Shown here: one piece after another, positions 1 through 8,410 of the stretch
How positions within the stretch are numbered: position 1 is the first letter of the stretch
Layout: every line of letters begins with the position of its first letter
The notes under the pieces: generated by a model
What the model saw: only the letters and a program-made list of their open reading frames with translations
Databases searched by the model: none
Told to the model about the DNA's origin: nothing
NCBI RefSeq assembly: GCF_900103135.1
Contig: NZ_FNGO01000009.1
Span: forward strand, 1 to 64,000
Direction: 5' to 3'
Origin: Halarsenatibacter silvermanii
GTDB lineage: Bacteria > Bacillota > Halanaerobiia > Halanaerobiales > Halarsenatibacteraceae
DNA: 64,000 nt
Translations under genes and position numbers: made by a program

Positions 1-104
1 TTCCCGGCACTTCAGCATCCTTTAGTCAGTTAAACTTTTTAATTCAGCGGTGATTTTTCACCCCCGAATCAGGCTAATAGCTGGCATATGAATAATTAAC
101 GCAT

Positions 105-147
105 GTCGTCGACCTCCGGGGTTTTTGCACTACTGCCAGTCGACGAC
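105..147. repeat. Inverted-repeat hairpin beside the cas2 remnant
   Basis: Nine-base arms GTCGTCGAC and GTCGACGAC are exactly complementary and enclose a 25-base spacer. It lies 27 bases beyond the end of a Cas2-like frame, where a CRISPR leader or repeat would be expected. No second copy is present between here and the left edge, so a degenerate lone CRISPR repeat is only a guess. No T-run follows on either strand, which argues against an ordinary terminator. Nothing else was recognised in bases 1-104. Confidence 0.5.
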
Positions 148-173
148 AATAATTTAACTCTTAAATCATACTT

Positions 174-360
174 CTATAAGAACTTTTCTTTTCCTCCTTT
201 TTCCAGTCCCATAATCTCTCTGGAAGTATAATTCACGGATCTCATTTCATAAAAAATTATCGAATCTTCGTTTTTATCCAGGGCTTTTGCACAATTTTCA
301 ACTCTTGATAGTACGGTAATTTTAACGAAAGAAAAAGGCCTTCGCGCAAAAATCTTGAAA
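174..360 (-). pseudogene. cas2: cas2-like remnant, frameshifted, C-terminal part
   Basis: The last 35 or so codons of this frame match the end of type I-B Cas2, the small nuclease-fold partner of Cas1 in spacer capture: the stretch LDKNEDSIIFYEMRS followed by REIMGLEK corresponds to the family pattern of an acidic turn, a hydrophobic strand ending in RS, and RE-x-x-G-x-EK. The preceding Cas2 helix seems to continue in another frame (PYYQELKIVQK), which suggests a one-base shift around 280-290. No N-terminal Cas2 strand with its catalytic Asp and no good ribosome site can be seen, and no cas1 is in the window. I read it as a decayed gene. The similarity is from memory of the family and was not searched. 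Bases 361-510 hold nothing I recognise. Confidence 0.55.
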
Positions 361-526
361 TGAATAACAGGCAAAACCTAAGTGCAGCGTTCGGTTTGAA
401 ATGGCCTGCTGAGACCATGATGGTGATTATATTAAATTTCGCTGTAATTTTTTTGAAGTAAAACGCAGGTTTGAGAATGTCAAAAAGGCAGAAAAAATCA
501 AAAAGATGAAAAGGAGGAGCTATATT

Positions 527-2125
527 ATGTCCAGTCCATTCAATTCAGGCAGAACCAAAAGGAAAAATGATATTGGCAGATCTTTTTTAATTCTGGGGTT
601 TTTGATTCTGGCAGCCGCCCTTTTATTCAACCCTTCCCTGCCGCAGACAGCGCCGACAGCGGAGGCGGCCGAGCAGGAGTTGACCATAGCCTTCGGCGTC
701 GATCCCGACACGCTCGATCCCGCCGAAGCTGTTACCTCTCCCGCCAATATGGTCAGCCTGCATGTGCAGGAAGCTCTTTTCGAGCGGACTCCGGAGGGTG
801 AGATCGAACCGCTTCTGGCCAGAGATTATCAGGTGCTGGAAGAAGGGCAGGAATACGAGATAACGCTCAGGGAGGGCATCGAATTTCACGACGGCACCTA
901 TTTCGATGCCGGGGCCGTCAAATACAACCTGGAGAGAATTATCGAGGAAGAGGGACCAAATGCTTTTTTGATCGACAGGCTCGATGAAATAGAGATAATG
1001 GATGATTATCGCCTAAGACTCCGCACCGAAGAGCCTTTCGCCCCCTTAATAACCAATCTGGCCAATCAGGCCATAGCCATGAACAGCCCCGCGGCCCTGG
1101 AGGAATACGGCGAAGACATCAGCTCGAACCCTGTCGGAACCGGACCCTTTGTCTTCTCCGAATGGTCGCCGGGAGAGGAAATCATTCTGGAGAGAAATGA
1201 AAATTATCGGGGTGAGATTCCCGAGCTGGAAAGGCTGAATTTCGAAATCGTGCCCGAGGATTCAGCCCGCGTCATCATGGTGGAGACAGGCGAAGCCGAT
1301 GCCATCATGGGTGTGCCACCCCAGGACAGGGACAGGCTGGTCGAGCTGGAGAAAGTAGAAGTTGTGGAAATTCCCAGCATGCGCACCATGTTCACAGGAT
1401 TTAACACCCAGCGCGAGCCCTTCGATGATCCTCAGGTCCGCCGGGCTTTAAATTACGCAGTCGACAGCGAAGCGATAGTAAGTCAGCTTTTGAACGGAGT
1501 AGGGATTCCCTCTCAGGCTCCTATCGCTACTTCGGTCTTCGGCCATTCCGAGGAGGATATTTACAGTCATGACCCTGATCGGGCCGAGGAGATGCTGGCC
1601 GAAGTCGGCTACGAGGATGGATTTTCTGCCAATCTCTATCATCCCGTCGGCCGCTATATGGAGGATGAGATCATAGCTCAGGCGATCCAGAGCCAGCTGG
1701 CCGAAATAGGTGTGGAAGTGGAATTGATCACCATGGAATGGACCACCCTGCTGGAGACGATATCCCAACCACCCAAAGAGGCCGAACACGACATGTATCT
1801 GCTGGGCTTTTCTTCCGGCACCGGCGATGCTGATTACAGCCTCTATTCACTTTTTCATTCCTCCCAGTGGCCGCCAGCGGGCAACGCCTTCTCCTATTAT
1901 GAGAACGAAGAGCTGGATGAACTGCTGGAAAAAGCCCGTCTGGTCTCGGATCCGGCAGAGCGGGAGAATGTTTACGCCGATGCCAACCAGCTCATCTGGC
2001 AGGAAGCTCCCTGGATATTTCTGCACAGCGAGGTACAGCTCAACGCCGCCCGCGAAAACGTCGAGGGCCTGATCCATTATCCCGAAGAATATATCTCGGC
2101 CCGCGATGCGCGCATCGTCGAATAA
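527..2125 (+). CDS. ABC transporter substrate-binding protein, family 5 (peptide/nickel type)
   Basis: Binding protein of the DppA/OppA/NikA class, expected outside the membrane where it captures a peptide-like solute for an ABC permease. A basic start and one hydrophobic segment (about residues 18-38) precede a likely cleavage site near AEAAE. Family hallmarks follow: FGVDPDTLDPAEA, then FHDGTYFDAGAVKYNLER (about 125-145) and SNPVGTGPFVF. The length of 532 residues is normal. ATG 527 follows AAAAGGAGGAGC at good spacing, whereas the upstream in-frame ATG at 506 has no site of its own. No permease or ATPase gene adjoins, so the protein is an orphan here and its substrate cannot be read from the sequence. 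Confidence 0.9.
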   Translation: MSSPFNSGRTKRKNDIGRSFLILGFLILAAALLFNPSLPQTAPTAEAAEQELTIAFGVDPDTLDPAEAVTSPANMVSLHVQEALFERTPEGEIEPLLARDYQVLEEGQEYEITLREGIEFHDGTYFDAGAVKYNLERIIEEEGPNAFLIDRLDEIEIMDDYRLRLRTEEPFAPLITNLANQAIAMNSPAALEEYGEDISSNPVGTGPFVFSEWSPGEEIILERNENYRGEIPELERLNFEIVPEDSARVIMVETGEADAIMGVPPQDRDRLVELEKVEVVEIPSMRTMFTGFNTQREPFDDPQVRRALNYAVDSEAIVSQLLNGVGIPSQAPIATSVFGHSEEDIYSHDPDRAEEMLAEVGYEDGFSANLYHPVGRYMEDEIIAQAIQSQLAEIGVEVELITMEWTTLLETISQPPKEAEHDMYLLGFSSGTGDADYSLYSLFHSSQWPPAGNAFSYYENEELDELLEKARLVSDPAERENVYADANQLIWQEAPWIFLHSEVQLNAARENVEGLIHYPEEYISARDARIVE

Positions 2126-2180
2126 AAAACGTCGAAAAAACAATGAAAGCAGGTCGATGGAAGAAGCTCACATAAAAATC

Positions 2181-3353
2181 TCAGCTCCACTTATCCAGAG
2201 CCGAACCTATCCTGTCCATGGCCATCTGCAGCCGGTCAAAGTCGGTGGTCAGGGCGATTCTGATAAAACCTCTGCCGGCCCGCCCGAAATCATCGCCGGG
2301 GGTGACTGCAACTCCGGCCTCTTCCAGCAGATAATCGCTGACCTGCTGCGAGTCCAGTTCGGTATCGGTTATCCGGGGAAAGACGTAAAGAGCCCCACCC
2401 GGGGGAATGAATTCCAGCAGGTCGATCCGGTTTAAAGCCTCGACCACCAGCTGGCGGCGCCGGTTTATCTCCTCGATCATATCACCGATGAGCTCTTCAT
2501 CGTTTTTACGGTAGGCCCGCAAAGCCCCGATCTGAGCAAAGGAGGTGGCACAGATTGAGATGTTCTGTGGCACCTTGATCAGCGAGCTTATGATCTGCGG
2601 AGGACCGGCGATAAAACCAACTCGCCAGCCCGTCATGGCATAGCTTTTGGAGGTGCTGTTGACGGTCAGAGTTCTCTCCTGCATGCCCGGCAGACTGGCT
2701 ATGCTGTGGTGCTCTGTTCGGCCGAAGAGTATCTTTTCATAACATTCATCGGCCAGCACATAGATATCCTGGCGCCGGGCGAATTCCGCTATCCGCTCGA
2801 GATTCTCCCGGCTCAATGCAGTGCCGGTCGGATTATGAGGCGAATTGAGCACCAGCATTTTAGTATTCTCACCGCTGCGACGCTCCAGCTCCTCTACCTC
2901 CAGACTGAAGCCGCTCTCATATTTTAGCGGCACCGGCACCGGATGGGCCTCCGCCAGCCGGGCCTGTTTGCGATAGGCCGGATAGGCCGGGGTGGGGATC
3001 AATATTTCATCGCCCGGATCGAGCAGCCCGAAGATAGCCGTGGCCAGGGCCATGCTGGCTCCTCCGGTGATTATAATCCCTTCATAGCTGAGGTCTATCC
3101 CGTTCTCTTTTTTCAGTTTATCGGCCACAGCCTGCCGCAGCTCATCGATGCCGAAATTGGAGGTATAATGCACAAAACCCCTATCAAGAGCTGTCGAGGC
3201 CGCCTCTTTTATAGCTTCGGGGGTATCAAAATCGGGCCGGCCGATCTCCAGGTGCACGATATCGCGCCCCCCGGCTTCCAGTTCTTTGGCCTTTTCGAAC
3301 ACCTCTCTGATCCCCGCCAGAGGAATCTGGCTCAATCTTTCGCTTTCCCGCAT
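2181..3353 (-). CDS. Pyridoxal-phosphate aminotransferase, class I/II
   Basis: Fold-type I aminotransferase of the aspartate/aromatic subgroup, cytosolic, moving an amino group between an amino acid and a 2-oxoacid. The PLP lysine sits in NSTSKSYAMTGWRVG (about residues 230-245). Other family marks are GRPDFDTPEAI near the start, the YTSNFGIDELRQAVA stretch, NSPHNPTG, ADECYEKILF and a C-terminal arginine in GFIRIAL. At 390 residues it has the usual length. ATG follows CAGGAGTGATTAT. It is convergent with the binding protein to its left and reads in the same direction as the TRAP genes, but lies downstream of them. Substrate specificity is not predictable. Confidence 0.93.
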   Translation of the reverse strand: MRESERLSQIPLAGIREVFEKAKELEAGGRDIVHLEIGRPDFDTPEAIKEAASTALDRGFVHYTSNFGIDELRQAVADKLKKENGIDLSYEGIIITGGASMALATAIFGLLDPGDEILIPTPAYPAYRKQARLAEAHPVPVPLKYESGFSLEVEELERRSGENTKMLVLNSPHNPTGTALSRENLERIAEFARRQDIYVLADECYEKILFGRTEHHSIASLPGMQERTLTVNSTSKSYAMTGWRVGFIAGPPQIISSLIKVPQNISICATSFAQIGALRAYRKNDEELIGDMIEEINRRRQLVVEALNRIDLLEFIPPGGALYVFPRITDTELDSQQVSDYLLEEAGVAVTPGDDFGRAGRGFIRIALTTDFDRLQMAMDRIGSALDKWS

Positions 3354-3431
3354 ATAATCACTCCTGACAGATAGATATTTTTACGAGATAAAAACTGCGA
3401 GCACATTTCAAAAAAATGCTGTGTTCTGTCT

Positions 3432-4715
3432 TTATGGATAATAGCCGAAGATCTCAGGTACCCACATCGATATCGCCGGCACATAGGTCACCAAAAGCAG
3501 CACTCCGATCAAAAGCATAAGAAAGGGTAAGATGGCGATGCTCAATCTTTTTACATCCACCCCGCTAATCTTGCTGCCCACAAAAAGACAGATACCTATG
3601 GGCGGAGTCGAGAGCGCTATGGTCAGATTGAGCACCATCACAAATCCGAAGTGGAGCGGATGGATACCGTACTGCTGAGCCAGAGGGGACAAAATGGGAG
3701 CCAGGATAATGATCGCCGCCCCCGCCTCCATGAACATACCGATAAAGAGCAGAAATAGGTTTATCAGCAGCAAAAACAGCAGGGTGTTATCGGTGAAAGC
3801 CTGAATGCTGCCGGCTACCGTCACACCTACCTGTTCCATGGATATTATCCAGGCCACAGTATTGGCAAAGCCGATGATCAGCAGTATCACGCCGCTCAAA
3901 AGCCCGGAGGATAGAAAAACCCCGGGAAGATCGGCCAGCTCAAGCTCTCGATATATAAAGAGTGTGACTATCAACGCGTAGAGCACAGCCACCGAAGCAG
4001 CTTCGGTGGGGGTGAATATCCCGCCGACTATGCCGCCCACTATAATAACCGGGGCCAGAAGGGGGATCAGCACATCTTTAAATTTTCGCAGAAAAACCTT
4101 CAGCTCAAAATCAATCTCCAGGCGGGGATAATTCCTCCTGCGGGCATAGAGATAGGTCACTATCATCAGCCCGACTCCCAGCAGTATGCCCGGCACCATG
4201 CCCGCCAGAAAAAGGGCGCCGATGCTGGTACCGGTGCTGACCCCATAGAGAACCATGAGAATGCTGGGCGGAATTATCGGGCCCGCGGAGGAGGAGGCCA
4301 CCGTGATGGCGGCGCTGAAATCGCTGTCATAGCCCTCTTTTTCCATCGCCGGGATCAGGACCGAACCTATTGCCGAGGTATCGGCCACCGCCGCTCCCGA
4401 TATGCCGGCAAAAAGCATACTGACCAGGATATTGGTCTGGGCCAGCCCCCCTGATATTCGGCCCACAGCGTACTGGGCAAAATCGACCAATCTTTCAGTT
4501 ATACCGCCGGTGTTCATAATATTGCCAGCCAGAACGAAAAAGGGAACCGCCAGCAGGGTGAAAGAATCGAGCCCGGAATAGATCCTCTGAGCCCACTGCA
4601 GCAGCTGATATTCCTGACTGACAGCCACAAAGACCGAGGAAAGACCCAGCGCAAAGGCTATCGGCAGACCTATCAGCATGGTCAATAAAAAAAGCAGTAT
4701 CGCCATTACAGCCAT
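3432..4715 (-). CDS. dctM: TRAP transporter large permease (DctM)
   Basis: Large membrane subunit of a tripartite ATP-independent periplasmic transporter, which imports an organic acid using the sodium or proton gradient. About twelve hydrophobic segments run through its 427 residues; ISGAAVADTSAIGSVL, GPIIPPSILMVLYGV and TPPIGICLFVGSKISGV are typical DctM stretches. I chose ATG 4715 because GGGGGAGTGATAAGTCC precedes it; an in-frame ATG at 4748 would overlap dctQ and lacks a site. It is the third gene of a dctP-dctQ-dctM operon read leftward, the canonical order for this family. The substrate is unknown; the neighbouring GlcD-type oxidase hints at a 2-hydroxyacid. Confidence 0.95.
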   Translation of the reverse strand: MAVMAILLFLLTMLIGLPIAFALGLSSVFVAVSQEYQLLQWAQRIYSGLDSFTLLAVPFFVLAGNIMNTGGITERLVDFAQYAVGRISGGLAQTNILVSMLFAGISGAAVADTSAIGSVLIPAMEKEGYDSDFSAAITVASSSAGPIIPPSILMVLYGVSTGTSIGALFLAGMVPGILLGVGLMIVTYLYARRRNYPRLEIDFELKVFLRKFKDVLIPLLAPVIIVGGIVGGIFTPTEAASVAVLYALIVTLFIYRELELADLPGVFLSSGLLSGVILLIIGFANTVAWIISMEQVGVTVAGSIQAFTDNTLLFLLLINLFLLFIGMFMEAGAAIIILAPILSPLAQQYGIHPLHFGFVMVLNLTIALSTPPIGICLFVGSKISGVDVKRLSIAILPFLMLLIGVLLLVTYVPAISMWVPEIFGYYP

Positions 4716-4734
4716 GGACTTATCACTCCCCCGA

Positions 4735-5277
4735 TCATCCTGTTTCACCGGCAGAGCCCTGCTCTGTTCTGCCGCCGCTGTCTAAAAGATTTAAAAACTC
4801 GGCCAGAAGCAGTTTGATGGTCTGCAGCATCATAAAAGCTCCGCCCAGCGGCAGGGCCAGAGTCGGCCAGAACATCGATATTCTGAGCGCCGGTGAGCTT
4901 TGAAAGGAAATGCTGGCAGCCAGATCATAACCGTAATAAACCATTAGAGACAGCATGAAGAGCAGAATAATATATATGACGATATTGAATATAGATGTCA
5001 GGACTTCATTGTCGATAAACTTTTTCTTGAAAAACTCTATTTTTATATGTTCTCCCAGTGAAAAACCGTAGGCTGAAGCCAGCATAACCAGCCAGATCAA
5101 TAAAAATCTCGCCACCTCTTCCGACCAGGGCAGCGAGGAAAAAAGCACATATCTGAAAAAGACCTGCATCAGCATCACGACCAAAAGAGCAGTTAATATT
5201 AATATGATAGCTCCTTTGAGCAGCAAATTTAAACCATCAATAAATGCGGAATATACCTCAAATATTGATTGGAGCAC
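4735..5277 (-). CDS. dctQ: TRAP transporter small permease (DctQ)
   Basis: Small four-helix membrane subunit of the TRAP transporter; it pairs with DctM. The protein shows four hydrophobic segments and the family stretch PWSEEVARFLLIWLVMLAS with AYGFSLGEHIKIEFF after it. I prefer GTG 5277, giving 180 residues, because GGGGGAAGAA lies nine bases upstream and the protein then begins just before the first membrane helix, as DctQ proteins usually do. A longer frame from ATG 5355 would add 26 polar residues and has only a distant ribosome site. The stop is about 20 bases before the dctM start, fitting one transcript. Confidence 0.9.
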   Translation of the reverse strand: MLQSIFEVYSAFIDGLNLLLKGAIILILTALLVVMLMQVFFRYVLFSSLPWSEEVARFLLIWLVMLASAYGFSLGEHIKIEFFKKKFIDNEVLTSIFNIVIYIILLFMLSLMVYYGYDLAASISFQSSPALRISMFWPTLALPLGGAFMMLQTIKLLLAEFLNLLDSGGRTEQGSAGETG

Positions 5278-5390
5278 TCTTTTCTTCCCCCAGTTTCTGC
5301 CTGCTATTTGTGTGTGATCATCTTTTTTCGAGGCGGAAAACCGGCTGCGGGTCATAAGCCCGCAGCTCAGCTTTCTTCTCCCCTGCTTTT

Positions 5391-6419
5391 CTAAATCTGT
5401 TCTTCAGCTTCTTCGACAGCTTCCATGAGCTCTTCGACCAGCTCTTCTCCTATCTCATCTTCGATGAAATCTATTACCGACTGCTGGGTGACTTCCTGGA
5501 ATTCGTCCAGAACTTCAGGCGAGGGTTCGACCACCTGCATGCCCTCTTCTTTAAGCTCTTCTACTCCTCTTTCTATCTGCACCCGGCTGTAACCTGTATG
5601 AACTTTCTCCCAGATCTGAGCTGCTTCTCTGACCACCTGCTGATCCTGCTCGCTCAAGTTATTATAGATATCCTCGCTGATAAAAAGTCCCAGAAAGTTA
5701 TAAACGTGTTCGCTCAGCACCAGATGATCCTGGACTTCGTAAAATCCCATATTTTTAATCAGGGTTATCGGTGTTTCCTGTCCGTCGACTATGCCCTGCT
5801 CCAGACCGGTATAGAGCTCGCCAAAGGCCATGGGGGTGGGATCAGCGCCCAGCGCTTCGACCATATTCATATGGGCCTGATTTTCCATCGTTCTGATGGT
5901 AAGCCCTTCCATATCGGCCGGTTTTTCGATAGCTCTCACATCGTTGGTGAAATGTCTGAAGCCGTGATCTGCCCAGGCCAGGGGGATGATGCCGGTCTCC
6001 TCTCTCATCATCTCGTTTATGGTATCGCCGAAGGAGCCGCTCATGACCTCCCAGGCCACCGGCGCCGATTCGAAGAGATAGGGTATATCGAGAACCAGAA
6101 TTTCCTCAAAAAATCCCGGCAGTGGACCGGTCGTCAGGGTACCCATCTCGATGGTGCCCAGCATCATACCCTCATATGTTTCGCGCTCGTCGGCCAGTTC
6201 AGCCGCGTGATAGGTCTCGACTTCAACCCGTCCGTCGGTGCCCGATTCCACGATCTGCTTGAAGGTATCGTTGGCTATATAGGTTCTATCCTCTTCATCG
6301 GCCGGTCCGGCATTCGATATTCTCAGGGTAACCTCGGCCCCGAGTACAGACGTTGTGGCAAAGGTCATAATCAGCAGACTGACAGCCATGATCAGAGCTA
6401 TATTTCTGGTTTTTGTCAC
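5391..6419 (-). CDS. dctP: TRAP transporter solute-binding protein (DctP)
   Basis: Periplasmic receptor of the TRAP system. The first 27 residues form a signal peptide ending near VLGAEV. The mature protein of about 315 residues carries the DctP core: an early strand TLRISNAGP, the FGDTINEMM region, the conserved KPADMEGLTIRTMEN and the GLEQGIVDGQETPI motif around residues 205-220, with the family arginine in GLTIRTM that binds the substrate carboxylate. The tail is strongly acidic (EELVEELMEAVEEAEEQI). Translation starts at GTG behind CGGAGGAATAAAAA. It is the first gene of the operon, 113 bases ahead of dctQ. Bases 6420-6594 behind it hold the presumed promoter but I see no clear -35/-10 pair. 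Confidence 0.95.
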   Translation of the reverse strand: MTKTRNIALIMAVSLLIMTFATTSVLGAEVTLRISNAGPADEEDRTYIANDTFKQIVESGTDGRVEVETYHAAELADERETYEGMMLGTIEMGTLTTGPLPGFFEEILVLDIPYLFESAPVAWEVMSGSFGDTINEMMREETGIIPLAWADHGFRHFTNDVRAIEKPADMEGLTIRTMENQAHMNMVEALGADPTPMAFGELYTGLEQGIVDGQETPITLIKNMGFYEVQDHLVLSEHVYNFLGLFISEDIYNNLSEQDQQVVREAAQIWEKVHTGYSRVQIERGVEELKEEGMQVVEPSPEVLDEFQEVTQQSVIDFIEDEIGEELVEELMEAVEEAEEQI

Positions 6420-6594
6420 TTTTTATTCCTCCGATTTTTGATTTTTTCTCTCTATTATTTTGCTTTCAGGTTATGCAGCTTTTTCTCCTTCTGTTCTCTT
6501 TTAGAGTTTCCGAAATCCAGGCCAGTCCGACATCCGCCATCTACCACCTCCTCCAAATTTTTAACGGGATGGGGGAAACGATCTCTTTGCAGGC

Positions 6595-8016
6595 TTAGCA
6601 AACCCGATCCGGAAATATCTTGCCCGGATTCAAAATTCCCTGCGGATCGATCGCCCGCTTTATCCTCCGCATCAGCTCGATTTCCCGCTCTGAATACTGT
6701 CGGGCCAGCTCCTCTTTGCGCATGCTTCCCACCCCGTGTTCGCCGGTCACAGTCCCGCCCAGCTCCAGGGTCAGATCGTAAAGATCATGTTTTAGATCTT
6801 CATAATAGTCGGGGATCTTTTCGGGATCATCGCCCTCATGCATCAAAAAAGGATGCAAATTGCCGTCGGCAGCATGAGCCAGCATAGGTATATCCACCCC
6901 GTACTCGCTGGAGATATTTTCTATTCCCCGCATGGCTTCAGCCAGCCTGCTGCGCGGCACCGTTATATCTATGCCGTCGAGCACATCCTCCTCGACAGCC
7001 GGCAAAATATGACTTCTCACCTCCAGCAAATCCCGCTGTTCCCGGGCGGTCTCGGCTATATAACAGTTCAAAGCCCCCCGCTCCCGGCAGATTCCCTCTA
7101 TGGCCGCGGCCAGCTCGTAGATATCCTCTTCAGCAGCGCCGGTCAGCATTATCATCAGATCGCCTTCACCTTCATCGGCAGGCCAGCTTTTGCCCAGATC
7201 ATCGGCTGTGGCCATTATCTGACCGCGGTCGACATATTCGACTGCCATAGGAATATGCCCCTCCTGCAAAAAGTCCGGCACGGCGGCAAAAGCTTCCTCC
7301 TTTTCGTCGAAAGGGATGACGAGAGTGGCGCTTTGCTGGGGACGCGGCTTTAGCTCTAAGGTAACTTCTACTATGACCGACAGCGTGCCCTGGCTGCCTA
7401 TCATCAAGTTCATCAGATCATATCCGGCATTGTTCTTGATGAGGGTGCCGTCGGGATTGCCGAAGGTGGCGAGCTCACCGGTGGGCAGCACCGCTTTCAA
7501 TCCTCTTATCTGATCGCGCATGATACCGTCTTTAACAGCCCTCACGCCGCCGGCGTTGCTGGCAGCCATGCCGCCGATTTGAGCGCCCTCATCACCGGGA
7601 TGAAGGGGGAAATAGAGGCTTTCGTGATCTTCGAGCTCGGCCAGCAAATCTCCCAGCGTGACCGCAGCTCCGCAGGTCACGGTGAGGTTGGTCTCATCCA
7701 CCTCGATCTTATCGTTGAGCCTTTCCAGGGCCAGAATCAGCCCGGGACGGTCGGGCACAGCATTGGCCGCCAGCCCGGTTCCTCCTCCCCGGGGAAAAAC
7801 CGGCAGAGAATTTTCTCCCGCGTACTCCAGAACCTCCGCCACCTCCCGGGCAGAACCGGGCTTAACCAAAAGACAGTCCTCCGCTGGCTCGGGAGCAACC
7901 AGCTCATAACAGGTATTGACGTGCTCTTCTCCGTATTTTTTGACCACTTCCGGTTTATTTACAACCCACCTCTCTCCCAAAAGATCGGCCAGATCGGACT
8001 CAGATTTCAAAACCAA
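6595..8016 (-). CDS. glcD: FAD-linked 2-hydroxyacid oxidase/dehydrogenase, GlcD type
   Basis: Flavoprotein of the GlcD/D-lactate dehydrogenase family: an FAD-binding type 4 domain (about residues 40-215) with PRGGGTGLAANAVP and GGMAASNAGG, then the FAD-oxidase C domain with HAADGNLHPFLMHEG and GEHGVGSMRKEEL. Such enzymes oxidise glycolate, D-lactate or D-2-hydroxyglutarate and pass electrons to an iron-sulfur partner. The length of 473 residues is normal. The start is TTG behind GGAGGG. No GlcE or GlcF subunit adjoins, so the electron acceptor is unclear. It lies upstream of the TRAP operon in the same direction, which suggests that the transported solute is its substrate; that is inference. 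Confidence 0.92.
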   Translation of the reverse strand: MVLKSESDLADLLGERWVVNKPEVVKKYGEEHVNTCYELVAPEPAEDCLLVKPGSAREVAEVLEYAGENSLPVFPRGGGTGLAANAVPDRPGLILALERLNDKIEVDETNLTVTCGAAVTLGDLLAELEDHESLYFPLHPGDEGAQIGGMAASNAGGVRAVKDGIMRDQIRGLKAVLPTGELATFGNPDGTLIKNNAGYDLMNLMIGSQGTLSVIVEVTLELKPRPQQSATLVIPFDEKEEAFAAVPDFLQEGHIPMAVEYVDRGQIMATADDLGKSWPADEGEGDLMIMLTGAAEEDIYELAAAIEGICRERGALNCYIAETAREQRDLLEVRSHILPAVEEDVLDGIDITVPRSRLAEAMRGIENISSEYGVDIPMLAHAADGNLHPFLMHEGDDPEKIPDYYEDLKHDLYDLTLELGGTVTGEHGVGSMRKEELARQYSEREIELMRRIKRAIDPQGILNPGKIFPDRVC

Positions 8017-8156
8017 TTTACAATCCCTCCAGATCTTATCAAAATAAGGGTTCGACTTCCGATATAGTAATCTGCAGCAGCTGGAAAAGTTTTTTAAAAA
8101 TTACGTCCCCGGTCCGAAAAAGCTTCCGGCGAACCTAAAACAACTCAAAACAAAAT

Positions 8157-8231
8157 ATCCTATCGCCCGGCGGCCGGGAAATATGACGCCGGTAAGTTTC
8201 CCGGCCCGAGGCCTTTCGAACATTATAGGAT
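8157..8231. other. Two-level stem structure between divergent genes
   Basis: Outer arms ATCCTAT (8157-8163) and ATAGGAT (8225-8231) pair perfectly and enclose a second perfect 10-base stem, GGCCGGGAAA (8172-8181) with TTTCCCGGCC (8197-8206), around a 15-base loop containing GACGCCGG. The rest of the 394-base gap (8017-8410) separates glcD on one strand from the PocR protein on the other and shows no gene. The structure could be a leader RNA on either strand. It does not match any riboswitch consensus that I could recall. Confidence 0.5.
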
Positions 8232-8410
8232 GCGGAGCGTAATTAATAAATAACTACTGAAGGAGTTAACATCTATTCAGGGTTCCTGCAGGAGAAGATT
8301 ATTCAATATTGAATTAAATGACGAACCGGAAAGATACCAGTAAAATAAGGGTTTTCTCCGAAAAAGCCGGTGATATGGAGAAGACCCTAATCTCTGGAGG
8401 TAATAGTGAA

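Noticed and set aside
1-173. CRISPR array
   Set aside because: Only one repeat-like unit is visible; no second copy at spacer distance.
506-526. ATG 506 as the start of the family-5 binding protein
   Set aside because: AAAAGGAGG lies after it and is well spaced to ATG 527.
5598-6887. 429-codon frame antisense to dctP
   Set aside because: It lies over a clear DctP gene, has no family resemblance and no ribosome site; a shadow frame.
8157-8231. c-di-GMP or other known riboswitch
   Set aside because: The GEMM, fluoride, ZTP and FMN cores that I know are absent; only stems remain.
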